Source: Monomorium pharaonis
Taxonomy: Eukaryota > Arthropoda > Insecta > Hymenoptera > Formicidae
DNA: 64,000 nucleotides
Reading direction: 5' to 3'
NCBI RefSeq assembly: GCF_013373865.1
Contig: NC_050468.1
Span: forward strand, 8,928,510-8,992,509
Positions 39,037 to 51,802 of this stretch are shown here, one piece after another (the first letter of the stretch is position 1; each line of letters begins with the position of its first letter). The position numbers were made by a program, and so were the translations under genes. Under the pieces are notes generated by a model. It saw only the letters and a program-made list of their open reading frames with translations, did no database searches and was not told the DNA's origin.

Positions 39037-41764
39037 CTGCAACAAGCAAAATCGAGCGTGTGCTTATAGGATAATAAAAAACAAATATGTGAAAATGTTT
39101 AAAATAAAATTTCTTTTGGCTAATATTTATTTTTGTAAAGTTATGTCAAATATATAATATTGTATGGTTTGAGTATTTTTAGTAAATAATATGCAAAGTA
39201 TAAATATTTTAATAATATAAAATATATACAATTTTATAATATAATATATTATAAAATTTCTATATTCTTCTATTTTAACGTGATACTCAAGTTTAAAATG
39301 TTTTTCTAATAATACAAATCACATTTAAAAAATTGAGAAAATTAATAAGAATTAAAAACTACCTTGTAACTACAAATAATTTGACCTCCCAACTAATTGA
39401 CGGCACGAATCATTTGTGGGTCTTTACGATTTAGTGTACTTATATTAATATTTTGACATAGTATTATCCGACAAAATTATGGCATTACACATTCATATTT
39501 CCGATACAGGATATTCATCGGTACAACGCCCATTACACATTGGTAACAAACAGAGAATCGGAGAATGGCATGTGAATCCTTCTCCCGGCAATGACTGGCA
39601 GAATGCATATCCGAATAGTCTTTCTTAAAAAAAACTCAGAAAGACCCCCCAACTATATATTACTAAAAAGCGGACATCAATAATTGACGAAGTCTCTCGC
39701 GTTGCATTTTGTTTTCTTTATCTATATTGTAATGTCGTACATTATGTTCATGTCGATCTCTCTGATATTGTTTTATATAATAATTGATATCAGGTTTATA
39801 GTACAATGCTCAAACTATAGGTTCTGGGATTTGATTAATTCTTACTGTTTCATAATACGCTGAAGAAGGACAAATAAGTCCAAAACTGTACGTTTTATTC
39901 TTATCAACTTACGCGATGTTGAGTTGAGATTAAATATTGATTGAATTAATTTTACCAATTTTTTAATGCTTGTCATTGACCGTTTTTTACTTGATATTGT
40001 GTGTATGCACCTTGCAAGCTTGTAAATTTTATTATTAATTAAGAATTAAAAAATGTTTTTAATAATAAGAAATAATAAGAATTTATTATTAGAATTTTAT
40101 TAATGCAAAGTATATATTATATAATATTATGAAAATTCTATATCCTTATTAATAATATACTATATTATAAAACAAAATTTTATAATATATTATAAAGTTT
40201 GTATATTTATCCTTCTTTTAACATAATGCTTAAATCCTTTGAATAATATAAATCACATAAATAAGAAAATTGAGAAAATGAATAAAAATATATTAGGATT
40301 TTATTAATTGCTACATACGTGTTTCTATCATCCAATAATGTAAGAGTACTTTTAATCGTAATTTTAGAAAGGCCTGGGAAAGAAATATATCTTTTATTAA
40401 AACTGTGAAATTATGAATATGATGTAATAATCGATAAACTTATTAAATATTAATAAAAAAGGAGTAATATTCTCTCACGAGCCGCATAAATCAATCGGCA
40501 GTTAAAAAAATACATTACTCGCCAATATTCGTAATTGTATCTCTGTTCGACATCTTAAATGTAAATTAACTATTGTACGTGCGCATGTGTACGAATACGT
40601 GGGGGAGTTACACTGTGATGCGAAACGAGTCGTACAATGGTGAAAGGTGTCCACACTTTGGTAATACGAAAATGAAATTCTGGCGTGTGGTTCTCTCAAA
40701 GTGGTTACTACCATTTGCAAGGCGATACCGCACTAACACACGCTCTGCGAATCGGTTAGGGCGTGTCGAGGGCGGCAGTGGTCGATTTCCAAACATCGTT
40801 GCGGTCCTTTGAACATTTCGGTTCACTACCGTGATTAAGGATCTCAGATCATTGTCCCTTGAGAGGTAAAAGTTTGCCGTTGTTTTTTTTGCGATTTCAA
40901 TTGTTATTCTTTAAAATTAAAAAATAACAATAATTATTTAAGTTATATATAAATGAACAGAAGAAGAATAGAAAGGGCTACTCTTTAGCAGTTAGAAAAA
41001 CAGTTTTCGATAGTATTAATAATATTAAAATGTACGTAAAATTACTAACGTTAGCAACATGTTAAAAAGAAACGATTAATTCAAGAAATGAAATTAGACA
41101 AAGCCATCAGATCACAATTTTAATTAAAATAAACTTGAAACGCGTATCGATATTTGAGAAGATTAAAGCGTACGATTGTAAAACGAAGTCGGCCCTTTGA
41201 GCGTTTTCGCCATAACGCTTAAGCACCCTAAATCTCGCCGGTGTGCCGGACCTAGTTCGCGCTATAACTTTATTTCTTTTCCTTCCCTTTTTTTTTATTT
41301 AGAAGGTAGCGCGACGTTTCTGGCGGAAGCCGTGCGATTTATCGACCATACTCCGCCCTACGAATCTATTTTCGTGCAGAAGAATGTCTCCCTCTTTGCT
41401 CACAAATCAAATTTTTTTCTATGGTCGCGTTAACGAATTCTTAAGAATTTAGTGACGACCGAAATTTACAGCTCGCGATTCTCCGGAATTAAAATCGGCC
41501 GTCAAATAAAATATGGAAGTTACATTAAATATTCTATTGCCGACAAGCCTACTCGTGTTTCTTTTTGCAGCATTTAGAAAATTCAAAAAACCGTTAATTT
41601 TGCTCTGAAAAGTACTTATGATTTTTCGATATTAAATTGCATTGCTTTCAAAATTATCTTTTTCAGTCAGAATTAATTAAAGTGATTCGCGATTACTTCT
41701 CGACTTTATTAGTAGCTTCCGTATACAGAATAAAAGATTTTTTGAATAGTTTAAAAAAAAGCTT

Positions 41765-42050
41765 GATATAGATTTGAAAATAATTTTGTTAGACTATTAA
41801 AATAATTATGTCAAATGCTCAAATACAATGTTACAATTAATGCTACAAAAATTATTTTTGCATTCCTATTCCCGAATGTTAATATATTTTCGGCTAATAT
41901 GGAATTTGTCAGAAAAGGATCATGAATCCTGATGATGGATTTGTTAACAGATATATAGAAACAAGGTAAGAAATAAGAAAGTGTTTCTACCGATTGCTGG
42001 TTTTTAGGTACTTTAGCAAAGCTGTTTTTCCTGCACTTGAACATGAGATA
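41765..42050 (+). repeat. Dispersed repeat family, copy C
   Basis: Starts GATATAGATTTGAAAATAATT and continues TTAAAATAATTATGT as in copy A, then TGCTACAAAAATTATTTTTG. It ends TTAGCAAAGCTGTTTTTCC, matching the TTAGCAAAACCGTTCTTTCC end of copy A. It is longer than the other copies because of an internal insertion or divergence. Located in gsb intron 5. Confidence 0.4.
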
Positions 42051-43186
42051 TTTTCGATAAAAAAATATTTACTTTTCGACACCTCGGGGACAATCTTCTA
42101 GATCTCTTAGCCGAGAGCGCAATGACATTTCCGGGAATGTCGAGACTTGTCTTCTTCTTTTCAGAACGGCAATGCATCGTTATAACGTGACTTACAGTTA
42201 TTCCACAATTCGTAATTTCTACGCTTGTCTAAACGTGAACGGCAAAAACGGTGACAACCATCGACAGCAATGTAATCGTTCGGTCAAACTTTAGAGAGCC
42301 GGCCACGAGAATGGAGAACGACCCCCCACGAGGTGGGCTGACGCTCCACCGGGGGTCCGGTACGAGTATTATCCCGGATGTTTAAAATCCCGGCGTAGCT
42401 CCGCGCCACGTGATGGCTCGGCATGGTGAGCCAGTCTGTTGTTGTACGGGGCCCAAACGGGCCCAAGGGAGACAGTGAGCACGGAACATCGCCGCGAGAA
42501 AGAGGCGCGCGCGGCAACGCGCGGAGATAAAGACGGCGAAGCCGGGGTGTTTCGAACAATTAATTCAGCCATTGTGGCGTAATAACAGGTTGCTCCGGTG
42601 GCCGGGTTGCTACAGTGTGTTGTTACACGCCGGGCGGACGAGCCGATTCACTTGAGCTTGGGAGATAGAACGAGAAAAAGGGTAGAGGAAGAGAGAAAGG
42701 GAAAAGCGAGAGGACAAGAGATGGAAAGTATGGAGAACGAGGAAGCAAGAGGAAGAGAGCCAATCGGGCCCTGCCGACACGTTTTCTGTGTGGTCCTCAA
42801 TTATGTTGCTTCTTGGGCCTCCGTAATGAAACGCTACCGGCTAATAATCCAACCCGGGTCTTGATCCTTCGACGCAGGGTGTGTGTACCTGCGCCGTGAT
42901 CCAGCTTTAACCGATCGCGGCAGCGCCGCGAGGTAGCGACGATCGATCGCGGATAATCGTCGCGGGGGTGTTCAGAGATACCGCGTTAGATTACGTATCC
43001 ATGTGATTTTGGATTGCAAGCAGTTATCGTATTTTATAATGCTTAGAAATTAAACTTTATTTCTATAATAACATTCTTGTAAAAATTAATCACCAAGAAT
43101 TGAGGAATATATAGAACTTCAAGCAAAGATTCAATTTTCGTATTGGAAAAAAATTAAAAACACTATTCAAGAAATCTGAAAAGATG

Positions 43187-43213
43187 TAATAATAATAATA
43201 ATAATAATAATAA
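43187..43213. repeat. (TAA)9 microsatellite in gsb intron 5
   Basis: Nine uninterrupted TAA units. Confidence 0.95.
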
Positions 43214-43370
43214 AAGTTTCTATCACCCCAAAAAATTTTTACTGATATAGACAGATTTCTTGATGACACAATCAAAATGTAATCGCTAATTTTTGTATCT
43301 GCTAGAATTTTGGCTGCCACGCATAAAATTTGAAAATTCTACTTCTATCAGCTAGATTGATTAGGGCAAT

Positions 43371-43690
43371 ATCTCCAGTAGCACAATACATTGACAGTAC
43401 ATTAACTAATATTAGCTAAACATTGGTTATATTGGGAATGCATTGACCAATGTGTTCCCAATGTAACGTCAACATTAATCATAAAATATTGATTCCAAAT
43501 CAGAATACAATTAACGTCCAATATGAAAAAATAATTGGTTCAACATTGGCTAATATTGAACCAATATTACTGCTTAGACAAATTGGCTAGATAAGGTAAA
43601 GTGTCTACTTTACAATATTGGACGTTATTGGAAATATTGTCTTTACATTACTTTTCAATATTGCGCCAATGTTTTGTGTTAGGTAGGACA
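43371..43690. mobile_element. CCAAT/ATTGG-rich transposon-like element in gsb intron 5
   Basis: The ends are loosely inverted (CCAGTAGCACAATACATTG against the complement of the right end, CCTACCTAACACAAAACATTG). The interior has more than a dozen ATTGG/CCAAT/AATATT words, including the hairpin ATTGGGAA...TTCCCAAT around 43431-43463. It has no open frame. It is likely a decayed MITE. Confidence 0.4.
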
Positions 43691-43955
43691 TATACATATC
43701 ACAATATTTGCTAATTATTTATCTCAGCTAATTTTTACACACATAGAATTTTTATTAAAGTTGCAAGATAATTTTTTTCAGTGATATGAAAAGAAGTGCG
43801 TAATACACGAAAGTTTAACGCGAGACATCGATTATATTAAATCAGCAAAATTTTTTAAGATAGTACTACGTTACCTCACCTTTCTATTTGCTCCTTCTTG
43901 CTTGGTTTTATGGATATATTTTGACAAATATAATATGCATCGCTAAAACACTTAC

Positions 43956-44234
43956 CCATAGTTGTCCGGAGTCGCCCGCGGCCATTGCTGCTGCGCCGCG
44001 TAGTAGTTCTCCCCGTAGTTATAGTGCTGAGAATAGCCGGCGGTGGTTGCTGCGGCGGCAGCAACGCTCGCCTGCCCGTAGCTCTGATAGCTCTCAGCAC
44101 CGTTGCCGTAGTGTTGGGTTTGGAAAGGTAGACTCATGTTGAAGGCGTTCAGTTGTTGGCTGTTCAGCTGTTTGCGAAGCCTGGCACGCCTGTTGCTGAA
44201 CCAGACCTGCACCCGCGCCTCCGTTAGCTTCGTT
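43956..44234 (-). CDS. gsb: gsb coding exon 5 (homeodomain recognition helix, start of tail)
   Basis: Residues 223 (split) to 315 start TKLTEARVQVWFSNRRARLR, helix 3 of the homeodomain. Serine at homeodomain position 50 (residue 236) marks the Pax/paired class and sets half-site preference; Asn51 and Arg53 are present. After KQLNSQQ comes a tail with AFNMSLPF, a short alanine run (VAAAAATTA) and many Tyr/Gln/Gly/Asn residues, consistent with a low-complexity activation or partner-binding region (inference). The acceptor is CTTCGCAG and the donor GTAAGT, leaving GG to pair with the first base of exon 6 (Gly316). Confidence 0.96.
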
Positions 44235-44860
44235 CTGCGAAGAAAGGGGACACCCGCAAATATCAGTAAAAATATTAATAGCGCAACCTTTTATCGTTTA
44301 CGTTGCGAGTTTACAAAGTTTACGATCTTACAATTTTGCAATTTCCCGCAACATAGAAATTCACCTTCAATTCCAGACTTATAGATGCTTTTAAGTTTTT
44401 GAAAATTCATTATTTAATGTAATAATTAGTTTTTCGATAAAAATAATCAATTTAAATACTAATTTAATGTCATGTGTAACCGAAGACAACACGCAAATAT
44501 GTAACTTAGAGATTATACAGAAATTTATAAAAATCAAAATGTAAAAAATTATATAAATTATAAATATGTAAACACTACAGAAATTTATAATAATTAAAAG
44601 GATGTGTACTAATAATAATTACTTACGAAACAAAAATGTGGTCACAAATATAAATTGAAATATATAATATAAAGTAGATTCTTAAATAAGTAAAATAAAA
44701 GAATGTTTCTGTCTCTTTTCCTTCTCCTTTTTTTTTCAATCACGTTTGATCGCGTTCTGTGAGGGTTGTGCTTACAGTACATTTCCGCTTTTAGTTTACT
44801 TGTAACTAATGGTTTAATTTAATTCTTTATTAAACGGATAAGATTTCTGAAAAAACTTAC
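44235..44860 (-). other. gsb intron 4 (inside the homeodomain)
   Basis: A 626-base AT-rich intron, donor GTAAGT, acceptor CTTCGCAG. It splits homeodomain codon 37. Nothing else is seen in it. Confidence 0.95.
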
Positions 44861-45032
44861 TTCTGTGCGAGTTCCTCTCTAGTGTACACATCAGGATATT
44901 GCGTCCGATGAAAAGCTGCCTCCAGTTGCTCCAGTTGTTCACCGGTGAACGTAGTTCTACTTCTGCGTTGTTTCCTCTTTAGCGCGATGCCGGGTTCGCT
45001 TTCCGTCTCGGAGTCGTCGCCGCTGCTTCCAG
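44861..45032 (-). CDS. gsb: gsb coding exon 4 (acidic linker, first part of homeodomain)
   Basis: Residues 166-222 (both ends split) begin with an acidic Ser/Asp/Glu linker, GSSGDDSETESEPG. The basic LKRKQRRSRTTF N-terminal arm of the homeodomain and helices 1 and 2 (EQLEQLEAAFHRTQYPDVYT, then REELAQ) follow. The acceptor is TATCTTTTAG and the donor is AA before GTAAGT. The intron falls inside the homeodomain, splitting its codon 37 (Lys223). PDVYTREELAQ is typical of paired-class homeodomains. The length of 172 bases gives phase 1 in and phase 2 out, consistent with exons 3 and 5. Confidence 0.96.
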
Positions 45033-48000
45033 CTAAAAGATAAGCAATGACCGCGCCGTTTAAATACTCAACTTCGTTAAAAAATGTTTAATTTGTGATT
45101 TTACGTGTCAATTATTAACAAACTTGCTTCGCGTTAGGTAAGATCAGTCCGCTATTCTGTCGAAACGCAAGTATGAAGCATTAAGAAAAACGCGAATGTA
45201 CGGGCTTTAAGAACGTCGTCGATAGTTCTCGAGAGGAGAGTTGCAGGCGCGCGTTCCTTAATAGCAGCGAGAGCATCTCTCGGTCCAGCACGTGCTGCAC
45301 GTCAGATACCGAAGATAGGAAGCGAGTCGTTCACGCCCACAGTTCACACGCCGGTCTCAGCAACCCACCATTAAGACCCTTCTGATTACAGCCGTGCCCA
45401 GCCGAACCTATACTAAACTAAAACACCGGAGAAATTAGGGTCCGCTGCGAAGAAATTAAGTTCTTTGACATGTCCCGTCCCACCCGAGCTAAACGAAAGC
45501 CCGTTCCGAAGGGGAATCGTTGTCTGGCCCCACGAGACACTATTTATGGAATTTCGAGTTTGATTTGTGAACCCCTTTCGGACCTAATTTGTTCTCCACG
45601 GTTTGTCCCTGTTACGCTGACCTCAACGACTACATCGATAACGTTACTACTCCGACATCAACGAGATTTAATGTAGATATATAATTTAATATATAATCTT
45701 ACACATATTTTTTTTAATTCACAAAATTCTACAAAGTAAAGTTCAACAATTATTCATTACTATTAAATGTCCAATAATTTTTTTTCTTCTGTATGAGAAC
45801 AGTTCTCACAAATTACAGATATACTTTTTCGTTAGCAATGCGTACAATGCTAATCTCTGCACGTATCGTTGTAGCGGCGTAAATCTTACATCTCTTTTTT
45901 TACACATTATACACAACTGTACTTTGTAATTTACAAACTTATTCCCTGTTTGAGTCGATCGACCGACGAGAATGAACGTCTAAATCAATAGCACCTGCGC
46001 GAACATCGGCCAAAACCACTTCGAGAACCACGAAGTACACGGCGGTTCCTGCCAGATTAAAGACTGCCGCGCGCTCGTAAATCGTTGCGAGAATTTCAGG
46101 AGCATGCCCAACGATTTTTCGGGATTCTGACGCTTTTCACGAGCTATCAGCGCCCGCCGATACCTCATGAATCTGGGACCAGGGCGCATTCATTAAAAAG
46201 AGATTGCAATCACCTGCCACGAAATGAATTTAGAATCAGACTGAAATTAACATAAATCACCAAATTTGTCTTGCTTTATATTAAAATGCATACGCATATA
46301 TACGAATAAATTACATGTATACGTTTAACAAAGGTGAAGATAAAAATTGTACTATTTAATATTTAAGAAGAAAATTTTCATAAAAATATACTATAAAATC
46401 TTGCGCGGGGCGCTTATGACGGGACTATTTCCCATTATAGTTAAAAAAAGAGCTTCTGTAGCTTCTGAATCGAGGCACGGCGAGATGTCGCGTATTCGCC
46501 GAGAAGAAACCGCCGAGGTAAGCACCGAAGCGAAGAAAGGTCGGGAGATGCTAAACAATTACTATCGGGGAGAGAGAGAGAGATGACTGGACGAGGCGAT
46601 CGCCGTCCCGGGCGAGGCGAAGGTCTCAATCACGGGTCTCCCTGCCCCGCAGTAAGAGCATCTAAATCAATAGAGGGTGCCGTTCGCGTTCCGCGAACAA
46701 AACGGCGGGCACGGGGTGTGTTGTTGGCGGTTTGTAAGATTAGAGGCAGGCGGCCGGGTACGAAGCCGAGGAAGACCACACGCCGCGGTTGGTGTTGCTC
46801 GCGTAGATATATATAGATATATATGTATGCGCGAGGTTTCCCTCCGTCCTCCTCTCACGCACCGTCGAGGAATCCAACGCTGTCCTCGTCGTTCCTCAGG
46901 TTCGACTGCTCCTTCGCTCTCTTGGTCGTTCCACCCGATTTCTTCTTTCACGTCCGTCCGCGCGCTCCCACCTGTGCCGCCTCCTTCTCTAGCACGCGCT
47001 ATGCCCCGATCTGTCCCTCTCGCTTGTCTCTCCCGCACGATCGTGCCTCCCGATTTCTTTTACGGGGAGAGAGACAGACCGCGGGGTTATTTATCGCGCG
47101 TGTTCCTGGCTACCGGAACCGCCGGGTGATCTTGCATTCTGGGACTGACGTGCCCGGCGAGGGGAGAAAGGTGCGCGGAAGATAAATGGACGCGGGAGGA
47201 AATGATTGAAGTGTGTATTTGTGAGACCCTTTAAGTTCCCCCCCGCGCTGATTGCATCGCGCGTCCGATCTACTAGATTGTTTGCTATTTCTCATTTTGT
47301 CGCTATTTAGTGCTTTCCATGCGCAACTGTTCGCTTAACTTCCAGTATTATTCTCTTCGAAGGGGGAAAAAAACCGACGTACGACAGAAGAAGAAATTAA
47401 CAGAAAATTAAATCACGTATTCCCGTACTTATATCGGACACTAGGCAGGTAATCCTTACAGAGGAAGAAACATCTATCTCTATCCGTATTCTGTTACTTA
47501 ACTTATGATGTGTTATTATCGTATTAGTGCACCAATCGCTCAAGTTATCTCTGCGTTCCCTCTCGTCTCCCGTTCCCCGAACCACGGTATATCCGCGGTA
47601 TATCCGCTTCGTAACCCGATCCAATACATCGCCGACTTTAGTGCTAAACCATCACGCTCCGATCGAATAAAAAGAAATGAAAGGCTCCACGTCCGAGGTG
47701 CGCGCATTCAAAAAGACTCCGCGCGGTCTTCCCCCTCGCGTGTCTTCCTCCACTCCTCTCCTTCTCGTCTCCCTGTCTCCTTTCCTTTCGCGGCGATGCA
47801 TTAGCGGCGGGAACAGCGCCTGACTTTCTTCTTGTTCCTCCCCTTTGTTCGAATCATAATACGTAATTTACCCAGCCCGCAAACGCGGCGGACCCAATAA
47901 AGATCTACGCGTCTCCCTCGGGACTTTTATCGAAGTGTATTCATAATTGAATCGCTACCCTTCGGGCAATTTTTACCACGACGTTGTGACTTATCATATA

Positions 48001-49069
48001 AACGATCCTTCAAAAGGTAAAATATATCGGTGATAAATAATCAGCGGTATTATTTGGAATACAGAACTGCCTTCATAACGCATGAATAACTATTCTCTCG
48101 CTAATTTGGTACTTATTACTCCAACGTTTCTCGATTACTTTAATTATCATCCGAATCTCGCTACGACGTTTACCTGCGAAATACTTCCAACGGAATAATG
48201 TGAGTAACGTCAAGACGACGAAAGTCGCTTTCACAAACAGGATTGGCCAACGCGACAGAAAGCAACAGGTCGAAGTATCGTCCGTGAGTCCTTGCGCGAA
48301 GTTGCAATCTCGAGCATACGTCTAATCAAAACTAAATCTTCCCGACAAGGTAATAAACTCGACACATCTACGCGCCGCGGGACGCCTAATATTTCTTCGC
48401 GCCCCTTACCGCCGGTAATAAATAAAAAAGGAAGGAATTCCCCTTTACGTTCGCCGACCGGACCTATATTCCTACCAATCCCCAGCGTGCCCACGAAACT
48501 GCTGGATACTTTAATAAGTGGAACTCGCGTGCACCAGACGCCCGTGATGCGCGTCTCATGCCGGCGTGACATACGTTCAACGCGAATGTAGAATAAACGA
48601 AATTATACAAACGACAATGCCCTTACGATCGGCAATTGAACTTTTTATTGCTTCTATGAGCTCGTGGTTATAAACGCGTTAAGAACGACTTTACTTTCGA
48701 CTTTCGCGAGACTTTACGCGGAAGGATAACGACTTCCTGATCGTGTTACGCGTGTATAAGAAGAATGCCGAGTCGCATTTCGGATCGGGCACCTCGAGCA
48801 CGCGAGCTACAAACGTTCGATCGTCGCGGCCGCCTTGCCTCAATTAACTTAGCACACGACTACGCTATAATTACGCTTATCGCTCGATTAACCCCGGGCG
48901 CTTCATGCGCATCCGCCCGGTGGCTTATGCAGCGTTAAAATGACGATACGTATCGCGGGACGTGGATTCTGAAAATCCTTTCCGATAGCGATCGGATCGT
49001 CGTACGGAAAATCTTGATAGGTTCGATAGATTGCATCGCGATAATAATAATGTTAATCATAATACTAAC
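45033..49069 (-). other. gsb intron 3
   Basis: A 4.0-kb intron between the octapeptide exon and the homeodomain exon, donor GTTAGT, acceptor TATCTTTTAG. CpG-rich islands at about 46440-47300 and 48180-49060 are candidate intronic regulatory regions. Open frames of 100-150 codons there come from the base composition and have no domain. No other gene is seen. Confidence 0.9.
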
Positions 49070-49196
49070 CCAGAATACCGTCGATAGAGTGATTTCTACG
49101 TAGATCATCGCCGGGACGCGTCTGATTGGCCGGTCCACGTAGAAGTCTGGTGATACTGGACACGGAAGGTGCCGAGGCTTTGTCGCAGACTCCGTC
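49070..49196 (-). CDS. gsb: gsb coding exon 3 (end of paired domain, octapeptide)
   Basis: Residues 124-165 start DGVCDKASAPSVSSITRLLRG, the last helices of the RED subdomain. A short linker and HSIDGIL, the octapeptide core, follow. The exon begins after a CAG acceptor (phase 0) and ends one base into a codon before the donor GTTAGT. That base joins CT from exon 4 to give alanine, so the octapeptide reads HSIDGIL-Ala; the last position is variable in Pax3/7 proteins. In this family the octapeptide recruits Groucho/TLE corepressors (established for Pax proteins, inferred here). An acceptor three bases upstream would insert a Gln before Asp124 and cannot be excluded without transcripts. Confidence 0.95.
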
Positions 49197-50227
49197 CTGC
49201 TGGCAGAACCGCGTTGGACCAGTTAGTATAATTTTTCTTTCAATCGACATTTACTTACGGTTTAAAAAAAACGTTACACTTGCGAACGGTTAAGGTACTA
49301 CAATATTATGGAAACGCATTTAAAAAATTATAAATGAGAATAAACGTATTTTAATATAAACTATAAACTATATATTTAGGTGATTTTTAACACATTTCTA
49401 TTGTTCACTTTGGATATATTTTAAAACTGCTTTTATTTACACTAAAAAGAAAAACGACATAAGGTCACTGCACTAGTCGCTGAATCATCATCGATTAATT
49501 GTTTAACTTTGACCTTTTAGATCTGATTTTTTTAAATCAAATAAAACATATATATCTAATAATTTTTTAAAATTTAGAAGATTGCTGAATACAAAAATAA
49601 AGTTAAAATCCAAAATCCAAAATAGCGAATCAAATATAATGAATCCAAGAAATACAATTTTATTAAATTAAAATAAAGTTGTTTATTAGAGGTGTAATTA
49701 AATGTATTTTGTTATTTATATAATGTAAATATAAGGTAATTGTGAATATTTTTTCTCGCTCAGTAGTATTTCTCTCCATCAATAGTTATTTTTTCAATCA
49801 TATTGAAACAAAAAGTTCAAGGATTACGCGCTTTTAAATATTATATATGATACAAATATTATCAGAAATTTACATTATTTATATTATATTTGAATCATTG
49901 CCGTATAAAAATAATATTGCGTATTATGTTAAACTTTATACGCTTATTAGTGTGTCCGAGAAATTTTCGATTTTATTACAAAACTAATAAATTATAAATT
50001 AATTAATATCTTTTATATTTAATTTTTAGATTTGATCAATAAATATTTCTTATTTAAAAGTGTAATTATATATCAAGTTGTTTTTGTTTGTTTGTTTTGA
50101 CTGGTTCAGTTTCTTACTTCTTCATCGACCGTGCAGTGAATCCTTCAGCAGCTCGGCTTAGAATATTTCCCGGCCTCGTTTCAAAGAAAGATACACAAGA
50201 GCAATAGTACGGGTGATATCAACGGAC
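49197..50227 (-). other. gsb intron 2 (inside the paired domain)
   Basis: A 1.03-kb AT-rich intron with donor GTCCGT and acceptor CAG. It separates the two parts of the RED subdomain. Nothing else is seen in it. Confidence 0.93.
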
Positions 50228-50541
50228 CTTTATCAATTTCTCTCGTATCTCCCAGCTGAAGATCCCCGGGTTCTGCCGCCTGAGATCCTCGATCCTCGCC
50301 TCGACCTCCGGCGTGGCGACTCGCGGCTTGCTGCCGCCGATCACGCCGGGCCTGATCGATCCCGTTTCCTGATACCGATTCAGGATCTTCGAGACGCAGC
50401 CGTGCGAGACCCTGAGCTGTCTCGATATGACGCACGGCCTGACGCCGGCCGCTGCCATCTCGACGATCTTCAAACGGATATGATTCGGTAATGGACGGCC
50501 GTTGATGAACACACCGCCCAGCTGGTTCACGCGACCCTGTC
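50228..50541 (-). CDS. gsb: gsb coding exon 2 (most of the paired domain)
   Basis: Residues 19 (split) to 123 run from GQGRVNQLGGVFINGRPLPN to SWEIREKLIK. They cover the N-terminal PAI subdomain, with its beta turn and the recognition helix in VSHGCVSKILNRYQETGSIRPG, and the start of the RED subdomain (KPRVATPEVEARIEDLRRQN). The acceptor is TTTGCAG before GACAGGGTC and the donor is AAG followed by GTCCGT. The 314-base length gives phase 1 in and phase 0 out. In the paired domain this surface contacts DNA. Conservation with insect gsb, gsb-n and Pax3/7 is essentially complete through the PAI region, so the family call is very secure. The open frame continues upstream through the acceptor, but those extra residues are intron. 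Confidence 0.97.
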
Positions 50542-51802
50542 CTGCAAATGTAATAACGCAGAACCGTTTACCATAATGGCTCGCCACGTCGCGAAGGTGT
50601 CTAGTACGTCTACTTCCCCACGGTACGCGAGAGCGACGAGTCATACATGATTATTTAATAATAACGGAACGGGTAAAAGGCCGTCACGCAGATTTCAGTG
50701 TCGGGGACATCAAAGTCGGAGGATGACGCGGATCGGAGTCACCGCGTAAAAGGCGTAATTTTCCAGCGCTCTGGGAGTACAGAGAAACGCAATACAAATT
50801 TCTTACCGGGCAATTATCGACGTTCGAAACCACGTGTATGCAACATAAATACGTGCACGTATTTCATCTGCTCCTCGTGCGACGTGAAGAAAACACCACC
50901 GTGCGCCGGATGGTAACGAAGCCGGAGGAAAAATAGCGCGTTTTCTCGGCACAATGCAGCGCACGGCGGTGAGTGCGGAGTGCGCGCAAGTAGCGTGGCC
51001 ATTTTTCAAAATAAGAATAAGCGGAGACGCTCACACAAAAGTGACCGAGAAGAAAAAGAGGAGGAGAAGGAGGAGGTGGAGGAACGGGAGGTTCAACTTC
51101 GCGCAAAAGAGAGCCGCTTAGCGGACAAAGCGCGGCGACACGCGAGGTGCCGCTCAAACACCGCTAATTACCGGTAATTAGCCCACCTCTCCCTCTCGCC
51201 GCCCCTCGCCCACGACATCCCCTTAATTAACTTAATTATAATCACGAAGGCAAACAAACGGCGTTACACGCGACGGCGGCCGGAAAGCGGTCTCGGTAAA
51301 GCGGGGAGCAAAGAAGCGGAATGAGATGCGGCGGCACTTACGACGCGCCGCGAAGGTGGACCTCGCGTGCTTTAGAAAACCACGAAAGAGAGCTGCGTCA
51401 CGAGTTACGGCCCTGGTTTTGCACGGAGTAGTAAAAGTCACGGGCGGGGGGACGGAGGGGAGGCTAAAGGAAGGCAAAGCGGCCTTAAAAGCCCGCGGGA
51501 GCCTTAAAAGCGCTCGTCCTCTCTTCCGCGCGCGCGGGGACAATGGGGGGGGGGAAGCCCTCGACGACGGACAACCGGCGGCACAGCCTGACGTGTTTCT
51601 ACCTATTTACATAAAGGAAGTTTTGCATAAGAGAGGAGCGCGTCTCGCGGACGCTGCGTGCGATGCTCCGAATTGGAGATTCAGGGTTTCTTCGTAGCTG
51701 ACCATGTTGCAACTTTTGCTGATGCTGAATCAAACGCGCAGCATTGCGATTATTTTCTTCATACGTTGCATCGTCAATTTGTACGCGGTATGAAAATTTA
51801 GC

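Larger units (their letters stand above)
25039..41531. repeat. Second, intact copy of the 16.5-kb duplicated block
   Basis: This block matches 1-16486 in direct orientation. It continues without a break into single-copy sequence on both sides (16987-25038 to the left, 41532 onward to the right) and holds the intact last exon of gsb. Where the copies disagree in the coding exon, this one has the working splice acceptor, so it should be treated as the reference. Confidence 0.95.
39037..43955 (-). other. gsb intron 5
   Basis: A 4.9-kb intron with donor GTAAGT at 43955 and acceptor TTGCAG ending at 39037. The left half (to 41531) belongs to the duplicated block. The right half holds a dispersed-repeat copy (about 41765-42050), a CpG-rich island (about 42260-43000), a (TAA)9 microsatellite and a transposon-like element (43371-43690). 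Confidence 0.85.

Noticed and set aside
46667..47185. Overlapping 120-150-codon frames on both strands in gsb intron 3
   Set aside because: GC-rich intron with few stops; Arg/Pro/Ser-rich translations on all frames and no domain.
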